From positions 1 to 64,000 of the forward strand of contig BATO01000013.1 of the NCBI GenBank assembly GCA_000474255.1: DNA of 64,000 bases. The letters run 5' to 3'. The notes beneath the pieces were generated by a model. The model saw only the letters and a program-made list of their open reading frames with translations, was not told the origin of the DNA and searched no databases. The translations under genes and the position numbers were made by a program. The stretch comes from Aquipseudomonas alcaligenes MRY13-0052. Its GTDB lineage: Bacteria; Pseudomonadota; Gammaproteobacteria; Pseudomonadales; Pseudomonadaceae. Shown in pieces: positions 33,965 through 42,647 of the stretch; position 1 is the stretch's first letter; each line of letters starts with the position of its first letter.

Positions 33965-36325
33965 TCAGGTCAGGGGCCGGGGTGGGTAGTTGAGCTTCAC
34001 CAGCTCGCTGGCCCAGCGTTCCAGCACCGCGCGCCGGCTCTGCGGCAGGTCGCGGGTGATGGGCATGGCGAGGGTGCTTTCCTCCTGGTAGGGCTTGCTG
34101 ACCAGGGTGATCAGTTGGTCGATGGCGCCCTCGATGCGCTGCAGGGAGTTCAGCGGCATGTACTTACCCATGATCGGGTAGAAGTAATAGAAGGGCTCGA
34201 GGATGCGCGGGTAGATGAAGTTCTCCCAGATCTGCACCCGCGCGTCCGCCTGCTTGCATATCGGGTTCCAGGCGGCGACGAATTCGCCCATGAGATCGGG
34301 CTCGTCCGGCAGCACCCGCAACGGGGCGAGGAAGTCGGTGTAGGCCTCGGTGAGGTCGAAGTTGAAGGGGATTACCGGCATGGCATTTTCCTCCTGCACG
34401 AAGAAGCGCAGGGTGGGGAAGCCGGCCGCGATGGCCTTGACCGTCACCTGGGCGATGCCCTGGGCGTTGGTGGTGATCTGGGTGAGGCTGTAGTTCACGC
34501 TGGAGCCACTATCCAGGGTCCCGGTTTTCGGCACGGCGGGGCTGAACTGCAGGCAGGGGCTCAAGGGTACGGCTGCCGGAGTCTGCAGGTAGTGCTGGTA
34601 GCTGATCGGCACCGGGGGGGCCGTGGGCTCGTCCGTCATCAGGCCGCGCATGCGACGGCCGCTGCCCTCGGTGGCGAGGAAGGCTACCGGCGCGCTGCCC
34701 TGGAACTTGGGCGTGCCCGGCTGGTTCTTCGCGCGATTGCCGGGGTAGTCCTCGATCAGCGTGAAGTCCGCATCGTTGCTGAACGCCAGGTAGTAGTTGC
34801 TGGTGCTGAGCATGAAGGGGTTGTTGTATTCCGCGACCCAGAGCGTGGTGCCGGAGGGGGCGGGCAGGCCGTCGTACTGCACCATGATCTGCAGGGTGCG
34901 GGTGTCGCCGACGTCGATGAAGGTGCCGCTGTCGATCACCTCGGCGGTCCACATCTGCTGGTTGGCGACGAGCACCGGCTTGGCTGGCGCGGTCACCTTG
35001 GTCTGTATCGCCAGGGAGCCGGCCGATAGCTTGTTGGCGGCGTCGGGCAGGGGCAGGTCGACGATGCCGGAGCGCTTGTCGAAGGCGGCCTGGGCGTATT
35101 GCTGGAAGCTCAGGTCGACCAGGCCCTGGAAGTTGCCGTTCTGCTGGATGCCGACCTGGAAGTCGCCGAGCTGCACCCGCTCGCACTCCGGCACGGTCGC
35201 CTGGCTGGCGGGCAGCGGATAGAAGGGGAAGCCCGTGCCCAGGTCGAGGGACAGCACATCGCCCTGGGCCTGGGCGGAGATCACGCCCAGGGTGATGGAC
35301 GGCGGCGCGTTCGTATTGCCTGGTATGGGTTGGAGGATCGGTGCCGGCTTCTCAGCGACCAGCCGGCGGCCTGCCGGGGCGGTGGGGTATTCGTCGGCGA
35401 ACCAGAGTCCCAGCACGCCGGCGGTGCGGCTGTAGGCGGGGTTGAAGAAGATGTCGGCGACGTTGTTCAGGCCGTCCTGGTACATCTTCTGCAATTGCTC
35501 CAGGGCCGCCTGGTCGTGGGAGCGGGTGTCCACCTTCGGGTAGTCGTTGAAGATGCCGTTGCGGTCGTAGTAGGTCAGGTAGGTGGTGAAGCGGAACATC
35601 AGCCCCTGGGCCTTCTGCGCGATCATCTGCTGCTGCAGGGTCTTGAGCAGGCTGGAGTCGCCCAGCACCCATTCCAGGTTGGCCGCCGGGAAGCAGGTCT
35701 GCCAGGTGGTGGTGACGGTGTTCAGCCCCTGGATGGCAGCCCAGTTGAAGTTGAGGAAGCGGTCGAGCATGCGGTACTGGCGGTTCAGCGTCAGGCCGCA
35801 GGTGGCGTCGCCCAACACCAGGCGGTCGAAATACAGCGCGGTGAAGGTGTTCTGCCAGGGGCTGATGTCGACGAAGCGCGCCGGGGTGGGCTTGTCGCTG
35901 CCGAAGGGGTTGCCCAGCAACTGATAGGCCTTGCCCACCAGGGCGTCCTGGGCGATGTAGCTGTTGGCTTGCAGCTCACCGCCGATGATGCGCGACTGGA
36001 TGTCGTTGTAGCTCACCGTGCCGCAGGCGTTGTCGCCGAACAGGTCCCACTCCGCCGGTGCCATGGGGTAGGCGCTCGGCCTGGCGTTGCCGGGCACCTG
36101 CAGGACGTAGTCCGGCACATCGCTCATGGCCAGGGGGGCGATGATCCAGGGCTCGAGCTGGGTGCGGGCGTTGTCAGGGGTGATGTCGTAATGGGCCAGG
36201 TAGGGCCAGTTCAGCTCCATCTTCGACGCGTCGTAGAACGGGTAGGCGTCGTTGTTGTTGGCCGTTGGCGGGTTCCAGAACATATGGCCGTTGAGGTACA
36301 GGCGGGGGAAGTTCAAGACGCTCAT
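33965..36325 (-). CDS. Stand-alone VioB/RebD N-terminal-domain-like protein (paralogue 1)
   Basis: This 786-residue protein begins MSVLNFPRLYLNGHMFWNPP, like the VioB N-terminus (MSILDFPRIHFRGWARVNAP). Further VioB-like segments appear in order. GVLGLWFADEYPTAPAGRRL parallels VioB GVVGLWRRGELASYPAGRLL. GIVDLPLPDAANKLSAGSL parallels GIVDLPLLREPRGSLTL. The end has EPFYYFYPIMGKYMPLNSL and AMPITRDLPQSRRAVLERWA. The ferritin-like C-terminal half of VioB is missing. ATGA overlap couples it to the c-haem protein gene upstream. No signal peptide is visible. Its activity is unknown; haem involvement is inferred from the VioB family and the neighbour. Confidence 0.72.
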   Translation of the reverse strand: MSVLNFPRLYLNGHMFWNPPTANNNDAYPFYDASKMELNWPYLAHYDITPDNARTQLEPWIIAPLAMSDVPDYVLQVPGNARPSAYPMAPAEWDLFGDNACGTVSYNDIQSRIIGGELQANSYIAQDALVGKAYQLLGNPFGSDKPTPARFVDISPWQNTFTALYFDRLVLGDATCGLTLNRQYRMLDRFLNFNWAAIQGLNTVTTTWQTCFPAANLEWVLGDSSLLKTLQQQMIAQKAQGLMFRFTTYLTYYDRNGIFNDYPKVDTRSHDQAALEQLQKMYQDGLNNVADIFFNPAYSRTAGVLGLWFADEYPTAPAGRRLVAEKPAPILQPIPGNTNAPPSITLGVISAQAQGDVLSLDLGTGFPFYPLPASQATVPECERVQLGDFQVGIQQNGNFQGLVDLSFQQYAQAAFDKRSGIVDLPLPDAANKLSAGSLAIQTKVTAPAKPVLVANQQMWTAEVIDSGTFIDVGDTRTLQIMVQYDGLPAPSGTTLWVAEYNNPFMLSTSNYYLAFSNDADFTLIEDYPGNRAKNQPGTPKFQGSAPVAFLATEGSGRRMRGLMTDEPTAPPVPISYQHYLQTPAAVPLSPCLQFSPAVPKTGTLDSGSSVNYSLTQITTNAQGIAQVTVKAIAAGFPTLRFFVQEENAMPVIPFNFDLTEAYTDFLAPLRVLPDEPDLMGEFVAAWNPICKQADARVQIWENFIYPRILEPFYYFYPIMGKYMPLNSLQRIEGAIDQLITLVSKPYQEESTLAMPITRDLPQSRRAVLERWASELVKLNYPPRPLT

Positions 36326-37485
36326 TGCTGTCCTCCTTGACGTTTCCACTGGGCGCGTTTCAGCGACCAGACGAAGTCCAGTTTGTTGTAGCCGGCGAAG
36401 GCCGAATCCGGCAGCGGTTCGGTGGGGTAGACGATCCCGTCCTGCTGCGGCAACGCGAAGTTGAAGTAGCCCTTCTTCGCTGAATAGGCCGCAGTGTCGT
36501 GGCAGGCGAGGCACGAGGACTGGCTCTGGAAGGCCGACTCCAGCTGGGAGTTGGCCAGCAGCTTGGGCGCGCCGCCGGCGGTGTGTTGCACGCCGATCAG
36601 CTCGTACTGGGCGAGGGCCGGGTACTGCGCCTGGAAGCTGGCGTTGACCGGTTGCGCGGCGCTGGTGGGCCCGGTGCTGTTGGTCATGGGTTTGGGCGGG
36701 ATGTCGTTGGTGACGGTGTACTTGCTGTTGTTGCGGTTTTCGAAGGTGGTCCAGGCCCAGTCCTGGGTGAGCTTGTTGATCACGTGCATGCCGCTCAGGG
36801 CCGCGTAGCCCACCTGGTACTGGCTGCCGTTCTGCAGGTAGTAGGCCTGGGCGATGTAGTAGCCGTCATTGGCCAGGGTCTTCATGAAGGCCTGGTCGTT
36901 GCCGATCCAGATCCATGAGGTCTTCAGCTCCCAGGCGGCAGCGGGGAAGGCCAGGTTGGCGGTGAGCGCGGCCTGGCCGTCGACGTTGTAGACCCCCTTG
37001 TCGAGGATGTAGCCGAAGGTGTCCTTGCCCATCAGCAGTTGGAAACGCACCGGCTGGCCCCTTTGCGCGGCCGGCACATTGCCGCCCATTTCCAGGACCA
37101 GGCCATCCACCTGCTGGATGCTGTCGAGGTTGTGGAAGGTGCGCGTGGTGTCCATGCCCATGGCCTGCGCGGCCTTGATCACCGCCACCGGCGTGGGCTC
37201 GCGCTGTTCATAGGGCAACGGCTGGCTGCCGTCGGGCAGGAACACCTGGTCGGTGGGCTTGAGGCCCTCCCAGACACGGTCGGTGCTGCCCTTGATCTCC
37301 GGCTGGTTGAGGCAGGTGAACCAGTTCCAGGCCATCGTCTCGGGGGATTGTTCGAATGCCTTGCGCACCTCTTCGGGCTTGCCTCCGTATTCGAAGAAGG
37401 CGGTGCAGTCGAAGGCGGGTTGGCTCTGGGCCTGGGCCAATCCGGCCAGGGCGCTCAGTACTGCAAGGGGAAGGGCTCGTTGCAT
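36322..37485 (-). CDS. Exported protein with a single CxxCH haem c motif (paralogue 1)
   Basis: This 387-residue protein has a signal peptide (ALPLAVLSALAGLAQAQ). The central domain has MAWNWFTCLNQPEIKG, VWEGLKPTDQVFLPDG and LSGMHVINKLTQDWAWTTFE, and a CLACH motif lies 63 residues from the C-terminus (residues 325-329). It is a paralogue of 31671-32939 with a conserved WTTFE/WSTFE and late CxxCH. The start at 37485 overlaps the end of eboF by 31 bp. Its stop overlaps the next start (ATGA). I infer an electron-transfer or haem-delivery partner for the VioB-like protein. Confidence 0.75.
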   Translation of the reverse strand: MQRALPLAVLSALAGLAQAQSQPAFDCTAFFEYGGKPEEVRKAFEQSPETMAWNWFTCLNQPEIKGSTDRVWEGLKPTDQVFLPDGSQPLPYEQREPTPVAVIKAAQAMGMDTTRTFHNLDSIQQVDGLVLEMGGNVPAAQRGQPVRFQLLMGKDTFGYILDKGVYNVDGQAALTANLAFPAAAWELKTSWIWIGNDQAFMKTLANDGYYIAQAYYLQNGSQYQVGYAALSGMHVINKLTQDWAWTTFENRNNSKYTVTNDIPPKPMTNSTGPTSAAQPVNASFQAQYPALAQYELIGVQHTAGGAPKLLANSQLESAFQSQSSCLACHDTAAYSAKKGYFNFALPQQDGIVYPTEPLPDSAFAGYNKLDFVWSLKRAQWKRQGGQQ

Positions 37486-38899
37486 GGGGTCTCCTTGGCT
37501 ATGGCCTTGTCGAGAGTTCGGTGCCCCAGGAAGTACTGCAGGAGCAACTGTTTTACCGCGGTGACCGGCAGCCGGTCCGGTAAAGGCAAGTCGCAATCGG
37601 TGATGAGCAGCGGGCCGTCCTGGTCGCTGCGGGGAAGGCGGCCGTGACTCCCGCGTACCAGGCGGGTGTCCAGCGGGATCAAGTCCATGTAGTAGCGGAA
37701 CCCCAGTTTCTTGCGCAGCAGGCGCCGCGCCACCCGGAGTTTCGGCAGGGTGATGGCAGGGTCGATGAACAGCTCCAGCGGGTCGTAGCCGGGCTTGCGG
37801 TGGATGTCCACGGTGCGGGCGAAGTCGGGCGCCTTGTCGTCATCGAACCAGTACTGGTAGTCGAACCAGTGGCCGGGGGCGGCGATCGCCACCAGGTCGC
37901 CGCTGCGCGGGTGTTCCAGCTGCCAGGCGCGCTGCTGCGCACGGTCCAGCACCCGTTCGATGCCCGGTTCGCATTCCAGCAGCGTGCGCACCCTGGGCAG
38001 ATCCTGTTCGCGGCGCAAGTAGATGTGCGCGACCTGATGGTCGGCCACCGCGAAGGCGGCGCTGGCGCCCGGGTCCAGCAGCTCCCAGCCGAGGGAATGG
38101 CGCACCTGCAGCCAGCCATCGGCGCGCAGCAGGCGGTTGATGGAAATGGAACGCTCGACCGCCTCGATGCCGTACTCGGACACCAGCAACACCGCGGCAC
38201 CACGCTCCTGGGCGAAGGCCAGCAGGCGACCCACCTCGGCGTCGATGGCGCGCACCTCGGCGGCGATGCCGGGGTGGTCGGGGCCCAGGCGCTGGAGGTC
38301 GTAATCCAGGTGCGGCAGGTAGACCAGTTGCAGGTGCGGGCGGTTGATCTCGAACTCGGCCATGGCGCAGTCGACTATCCAGCGGCTGGAACCGATGCCG
38401 GCGGCCGGCCCCCAGAAGTGCTGGAAGGGGAAGGTGCCGATGCGCCGTTCGATCGCCTGGTACAGGCCGTCGGGGGATGAGTAGAGGCCGAATTCCTTGC
38501 GCCCGTCGGCGGGGTAGTGGGGGCTGGGGTGATGGAGGCGCCGACGTCGGCGTACATGTTGTACCACCAGAACAGTTGGCTGCAGCGGAAGCCGGGCAGC
38601 TCGCGGGCCAGCACCTCCCAGACCTTTTCACCCTGGACCAGGGCGTTGGGCTGCAGCCAGAAGCGCACCTCGGCCTGGTCGCGGAAGTACCAGCCGTTGC
38701 CGACGATGCCGTGCCCGGAAGGCGGCAACCCCGTGAGCATGGACGACTGCACCGTGGTGGTGACCGCCGGGAACACCGGCTGCATGCAGGCCATGCGGCC
38801 ACGGCCGAGCAGGGCGTTGATGTGGGGGGTGTTCTCACCCAGCAGGGAAGGCGTGAGGCCGACCACGTCGACCAGCAGCAGGGGCCGTGGCTCAAGCAT
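37455..38899 (-). pseudogene. eboF: EboF-like alkaline phosphatase-superfamily protein, frameshifted
   Basis: The N-terminal part starts at 38899 (EPRPLLLVDVVGLTPSLLGE, INALLGRGRMACMQPVFPAVTTTVQSSML split here) and runs in one frame to about 38528. The rest continues in another frame (EFGLYSSPDGLYQAIERRIG to CNEPFPLQY) with HWFDYQYWFDD and DIHRKPGYDPLELF. Together they make a 481-residue nucleotide pyrophosphatase/phosphodiesterase-like protein. Adding one G to the run of four G at 38526-38529 restores a continuous frame across ITPSPHYP. The start overlaps eboE by 8 bp. It is either a real one-base deletion or an assembly error at a homopolymer. Confidence 0.8.
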
Positions 38900-40112
38900 G
38901 CTGCATCTCCCACAGCGGCTCGCCGGCGAGGGCACCGTGCCGTTGCAGCTGGGCTTCCACCCACTCCAGTTCGGCGGCGATGCCGCGGGCCAGCGCAGGT
39001 TCGGAGCCAGGCCGCAGGGCTTCGGGCAGCACCATCCAGCTGTAGGTTTCCACCTCCAGCACCGGGCGCAAGTCCGGGTGCTGGGCCAGGTATTCGAAGA
39101 CCCGGCCCAGGGCCTGCTGGCTGCCGCCCAGTTCCGGCAGCTGGAAGCGCTCGCTGAACAGCGGCACATGGAAGTGCACACGCAGTTCGCTGCAACCGGC
39201 CAGGGCCGGGTCGAGGAGGGCGGCGGGCAGGTCTGCCCAGGCCAGCAGCTGGCCGCTGCGATGGCGCGCCTTGACCTGGTGCAGGTAGGTGCCCTCGGCA
39301 AAGCCGGCGAGCACGTCCAGCACCTCGTCGCGGTGTTGCTCATCAACGGGCAGGCGGCACACCAGGGCGTTGGAGAGCTGGATCTTGCCGATGACGATGC
39401 CGGCCTGGTGCAGGCGTGACAGGGCCGCGTGGCAATCCTCGAACAGCACCGCCTGGTGGCAGACGTCGAAGCACAGTGCCAGGTGCGCGTGGTTCGGGTC
39501 CAGCGCCTGCCAATGGGCGAAGAAGGCCAGGGCCTGGTCGGGGCGTTCCAGCACGCAATCGGGCTCCATCTCCAGGCACAGGCGGATGGTCTTGCCGGTG
39601 CCGTGCTTCAGCTCGGCGAGGGCCGCGGTGAGCTGCAGCAAGTGCGCTTCGGCACGGGCCTGGCATTCATCCGTCCAGTCGGCGGCGTAGCCCAGGGGCA
39701 CGCTGGAGATCACCCCCTCGTCGCAGTCCTCGGGCAGCGCTTCGGCCAGCAGCCCGGCCAGTTGCAGGCTGTAGTCCAGGCGCTGCGGCTGGGACCAGTC
39801 CGGCCGGTAGACCGCGGCCTTCACCTCATCGCCATGGAAGCGCCCGTAGGGGAAGCCGTTGAGGGAGGTCAGGCGCAGGCCGCTGTCACGCAACAGCGCG
39901 AGGAAGGCGGCACGGGCGGCAGGTTGCTGCAGCTCGGCAGCCGCCTGGGCGCTGACCCACAGGCCGCTGTCCTGGCGCTGCAGTCCGCGTTGGCGGCGCA
40001 CGGCCTGGAAGGGCCCGGCGATGGAAGCGCGCAGGGCGGCCAGGTCATGGGCCGGGTGCACGTTGCCGCAGTAGCCGAGCTGGGTCGGGGTCCATCCCAT
40101 GGCGGGGCTCAT
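38892..40112 (-). CDS. eboE: Metabolite traffic protein EboE, TIM-barrel sugar-phosphate-isomerase-like
   Basis: This 406-residue protein has the xylose-isomerase-like TIM-barrel pattern of EboE. It contains TQLGYCGNVHPAHDLAALRA near the N-terminus, IRLCLEMEPDCVLE, HLALCFDVCHQAVLFED, and a C-terminal LEVETYSWMVLP. The start at 40112 overlaps the eboB stop as ATGA. EboE is reported with the other Ebo proteins to move scytonemin precursors to the periplasm in Nostoc. Its biochemical activity is unknown. Confidence 0.88.
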   Translation of the reverse strand: MSPAMGWTPTQLGYCGNVHPAHDLAALRASIAGPFQAVRRQRGLQRQDSGLWVSAQAAAELQQPAARAAFLALLRDSGLRLTSLNGFPYGRFHGDEVKAAVYRPDWSQPQRLDYSLQLAGLLAEALPEDCDEGVISSVPLGYAADWTDECQARAEAHLLQLTAALAELKHGTGKTIRLCLEMEPDCVLERPDQALAFFAHWQALDPNHAHLALCFDVCHQAVLFEDCHAALSRLHQAGIVIGKIQLSNALVCRLPVDEQHRDEVLDVLAGFAEGTYLHQVKARHRSGQLLAWADLPAALLDPALAGCSELRVHFHVPLFSERFQLPELGGSQQALGRVFEYLAQHPDLRPVLEVETYSWMVLPEALRPGSEPALARGIAAELEWVEAQLQRHGALAGEPLWEMQHA

Positions 40113-40993
40113 CGCACTACGGGCTCCTGGCCACGCAGGGCGGAGTTTTCCTGCCACTGGCGACGCTGGTCGATGGGCAGCAGGGTGGCGACGGCTGTTT
40201 TATCCAGCTGGCCGCTCTGGGCAAAGAAGTCCACCGGGTTGTCGAACAGCACCTGTTGCACCTGGGCGTCGCTGAAGCCTGCCTGGCGCATGGCTTCGCC
40301 CGTCTTGGGCACCTTGAGCGGGTCGCTCACGCCCCAGTCGGCCGCGCTGTTCACCACCATCTTCTCGGTGCCGTACTGCTGCAGCAGGGTGACCATGCGC
40401 TGCTCGGACATCTTGGTATTGGGGTAGATGGAGTGCCCGCGCCAGCAGTCGCTGTCCAGCACCAGGGGCAGGGTCAGCTCGTTGAGGTGGTCGATCAGCA
40501 CGCGGTCTTCGGCGATGCCGACCTCGCGGATCACCGCCAGGGTGCGCTTGGTGCCGCCGATCTTGTCGCGATGCGGGGTGTGCACCAGGACCGGCAGGTC
40601 GAACTGCCTGGCCAGGTCCAGCTGCAGGGCGAGGAAGCGGTCCTCTTCCGGGGTGATGTCGTCGTAGCCGATCTCGCCGACGCCGACCACGCCGTCCTTC
40701 ACCAGGTAGCGGGGCAGAATGTCCAGCACCTCGTTGGCCAGCCCGTAGTTGTTGGCTTCCTTGGGGTTGAGGCCGATGGTGCAGAAATGGTGGATGCCGA
40801 ACATGCTGGCGCGGAAGCGTTCCCAGCCCAGCAGGGTGTCGAAGTAATCCACGAAGCTGCCCAGGCTGGTGCGCGCCTGGCCTTGCCAGAAGGCCGGCTC
40901 GATCACCCCGGTAATGCCGGCGGCGGCCATGTTCTGGTAGTCGTCGGTGGTGCGGCTGACCATGTGGATGTGCGGGTCGAAATACGTGGGCAT
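40109..40993 (-). CDS. eboB: TatD-family amidohydrolase-like protein EboB
   Basis: This 294-residue protein has the TatD metal ligands. These are YFDPHIHM (HxH) near residue 8, a Glu in VGVGEIGYDD, His residues in VLVHTPHRDK and LIDHLNE, and a C-terminal Asp in NSAADWGVSD. It is the TatD-like member of the ebo cluster. Its ATG is 23 bp after the eboA stop. Confidence 0.88.
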   Translation of the reverse strand: MPTYFDPHIHMVSRTTDDYQNMAAAGITGVIEPAFWQGQARTSLGSFVDYFDTLLGWERFRASMFGIHHFCTIGLNPKEANNYGLANEVLDILPRYLVKDGVVGVGEIGYDDITPEEDRFLALQLDLARQFDLPVLVHTPHRDKIGGTKRTLAVIREVGIAEDRVLIDHLNELTLPLVLDSDCWRGHSIYPNTKMSEQRMVTLLQQYGTEKMVVNSAADWGVSDPLKVPKTGEAMRQAGFSDAQVQQVLFDNPVDFFAQSGQLDKTAVATLLPIDQRRQWQENSALRGQEPVVR

Positions 40994-41016
40994 GGCGACG
41001 TCCTTTTGCTTTTTTG

Positions 41017-41760
41017 TCAGGTTCGTAACGGGAAATCACTGGGCAGCCAGCCGGGCGGCAGGCGGCCCTGGCGCTGATGCTCGGCCAGGCGTTGCAGCTG
41101 TTCGGCGTCCAACTGCTGCCAGGCGAGCAGATGGGCGATGCCCGGCGGCGCGGGGCGGTCGGCGGCGAGGCGTTCCTCCAGCATGTCCAGGGCCAGTTGG
41201 TTGAGCGTGGGGCCACGGCGTGGGGCCAGGCCCTCGACCTGGCGCAGGTCCAGCTCCATGCCGACGCCCTTGAGCATCAACAGGTGGAAGGCCCGCTCGG
41301 GGTAGTGGCGGGCGGGGTAGGGGTTATGCAGGGCGAGGGCGGCGAACACCTCGCAGCTGTTGGTGCGCCCGGCGAACAGGGCCAGTTCCAGGCAGGCACC
41401 CTGGCCGTCGAGCCAGTCCAGGGCCCGCAGAGCGGCAGCCTTTTCCTGGTCGTCGCCCCAGTCGAAATAGCGTTGCAGCAAGGCTTCGCGGCCCGGCCCG
41501 GCGTCGGCTTCCAGGGCTTGGGCGAGCAGCAGGGCACGGGCCAGCCCGGCTCGGGTCCAGGGCAGGCCGGGCATGGGCGCGTCGCCGACATGGCGGCGGC
41601 AGGGGCCGCTCAGGAGCATCAGCGTCTGGGCGTCGGGCTGGGCGGCGAGGCGTTGTTGCGCCTGGTTCCACCAGTCCAGGGATGCGCCGCTCAGTTCATC
41701 GAGCAGGCTCTGGCGCAGGTCGGCGATGCGGTCGGTGCCGAGTTGGAGTGTGGTCGTCAT
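41017..41760 (-). CDS. eboA: EboA family metabolite traffic protein
   Basis: This 247-residue, mostly helical protein matches the EboA pattern. WRxxDxxR-like features appear as DLRQSLLDELSGASLDWWNQ, YFDWGDDQEKAAALRALDWL and FAGRTNSCEVFAALALHNPY with PARHYPERAFHLLMLKGVGM. No catalytic residues are known. Its start overlaps the eboC stop (ATGA), indicating coupled translation. Confidence 0.85.
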   Translation of the reverse strand: MTTTLQLGTDRIADLRQSLLDELSGASLDWWNQAQQRLAAQPDAQTLMLLSGPCRRHVGDAPMPGLPWTRAGLARALLLAQALEADAGPGREALLQRYFDWGDDQEKAAALRALDWLDGQGACLELALFAGRTNSCEVFAALALHNPYPARHYPERAFHLLMLKGVGMELDLRQVEGLAPRRGPTLNQLALDMLEERLAADRPAPPGIAHLLAWQQLDAEQLQRLAEHQRQGRLPPGWLPSDFPLRT

Positions 41761-42647
41761 GTCGGCTTCACCCATTGCTGCAGGCGCGGCAGGAGCAGGA
41801 ACACGCCCACGCAGGCCAGGCTGCCCAGGGGCTGGCCGGCCAGGGCCAGGACCATGGCGTCGATCAGCGGCAACGCGGTGAGCCCGGCGCCGATGAAGGC
41901 CCGCACGTTGCGCCGCTCGGGGTTCGCCAGGTGGCGGCGGTAGCTGAGGCCGAGCCAGCCGAGCCAGAGCGCCAGCAGCGGCCAGAACCACAGGCCCTGG
42001 GCATAGACCGCCAGGGCCAGCGGGCTGAGCATGAGCAGCACGGGGGCGAGGCTGGCCAACTGGTTGAGGTGTTCCTGCCGGGCCACGTAGGTCAGCCCGC
42101 TGATGTAGGTGCCCAGCAGCAGGGCGCAGAGCCACAGCGGCGCCGGAGGTGCAGCCAGGCTGGCGGCGGCGGTGAGGTAGAGCGCCGCGCGGCAGCCGCC
42201 CATGAGCCAGACGCTGTGGGCGTGGCGCTTGTGCAGCAGGTTGTAGGCGACGATCAGCCCCAGCAGCAGCGCGGCACTGCCCAGCAGCCAGCCGGGGTGC
42301 TCCAGTTGCCGGCTCAGGCCCAGCAGCGCGGCGGCGGCCAGCAGCAGGAGCGCCGCGCTGGCCAGGGCCACCTGTTGCCGGGTGACCAGCCCCAGGGCGA
42401 TGGGCCGGGGGTTGTGGTGGCGGCTGTCCCAGTCGGCGTCCATCAGGTCGTTGAGCAGCATGCCGGCCAGGTAGAGCGCCGAGGCAGCGGCCAGGAGCAG
42501 GGCCCAGGCCAGGGGGGAGGGTGGGGCGAGGGCGCTTGCACTGCTGGCCAGCAAGGCGGCGGCCAGGGCGTTGGTCCAGACCGTGGGCAGATTGGAGATA
42601 CGCCCGAGGGTCATCCAGGTCTGCAGGCTCGGGGTTGGCTGGCTCAT
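41757..42647 (-). CDS. eboC: UbiA-like prenyltransferase EboC
   Basis: This 296-residue inner-membrane protein has eight to nine TM helices. The first Asp-rich motif of the UbiA family is NDLMDADWDSRHH at about residue 66. It starts ISNLPTVWTNALAAALLA, typical of UbiA proteins. The second Asp-rich motif is not obvious, as expected for Ebo-type members, so prenyl transfer is uncertain. It overlaps eboD and eboA by 4 bp each. Confidence 0.9.
   Translation of the reverse strand: MSQPTPSLQTWMTLGRISNLPTVWTNALAAALLASSASALAPPSPLAWALLLAAASALYLAGMLLNDLMDADWDSRHHNPRPIALGLVTRQQVALASAALLLLAAAALLGLSRQLEHPGWLLGSAALLLGLIVAYNLLHKRHAHSVWLMGGCRAALYLTAAASLAAPPAPLWLCALLLGTYISGLTYVARQEHLNQLASLAPVLLMLSPLALAVYAQGLWFWPLLALWLGWLGLSYRRHLANPERRNVRAFIGAGLTALPLIDAMVLALAGQPLGSLACVGVFLLLPRLQQWVKPT

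Noticed and set aside
38526-38529. Programmed frameshifting in eboF
   Set aside because: The coding-strand run is only CCCC with no slippery heptamer or following stem-loop. One-base loss is simpler.
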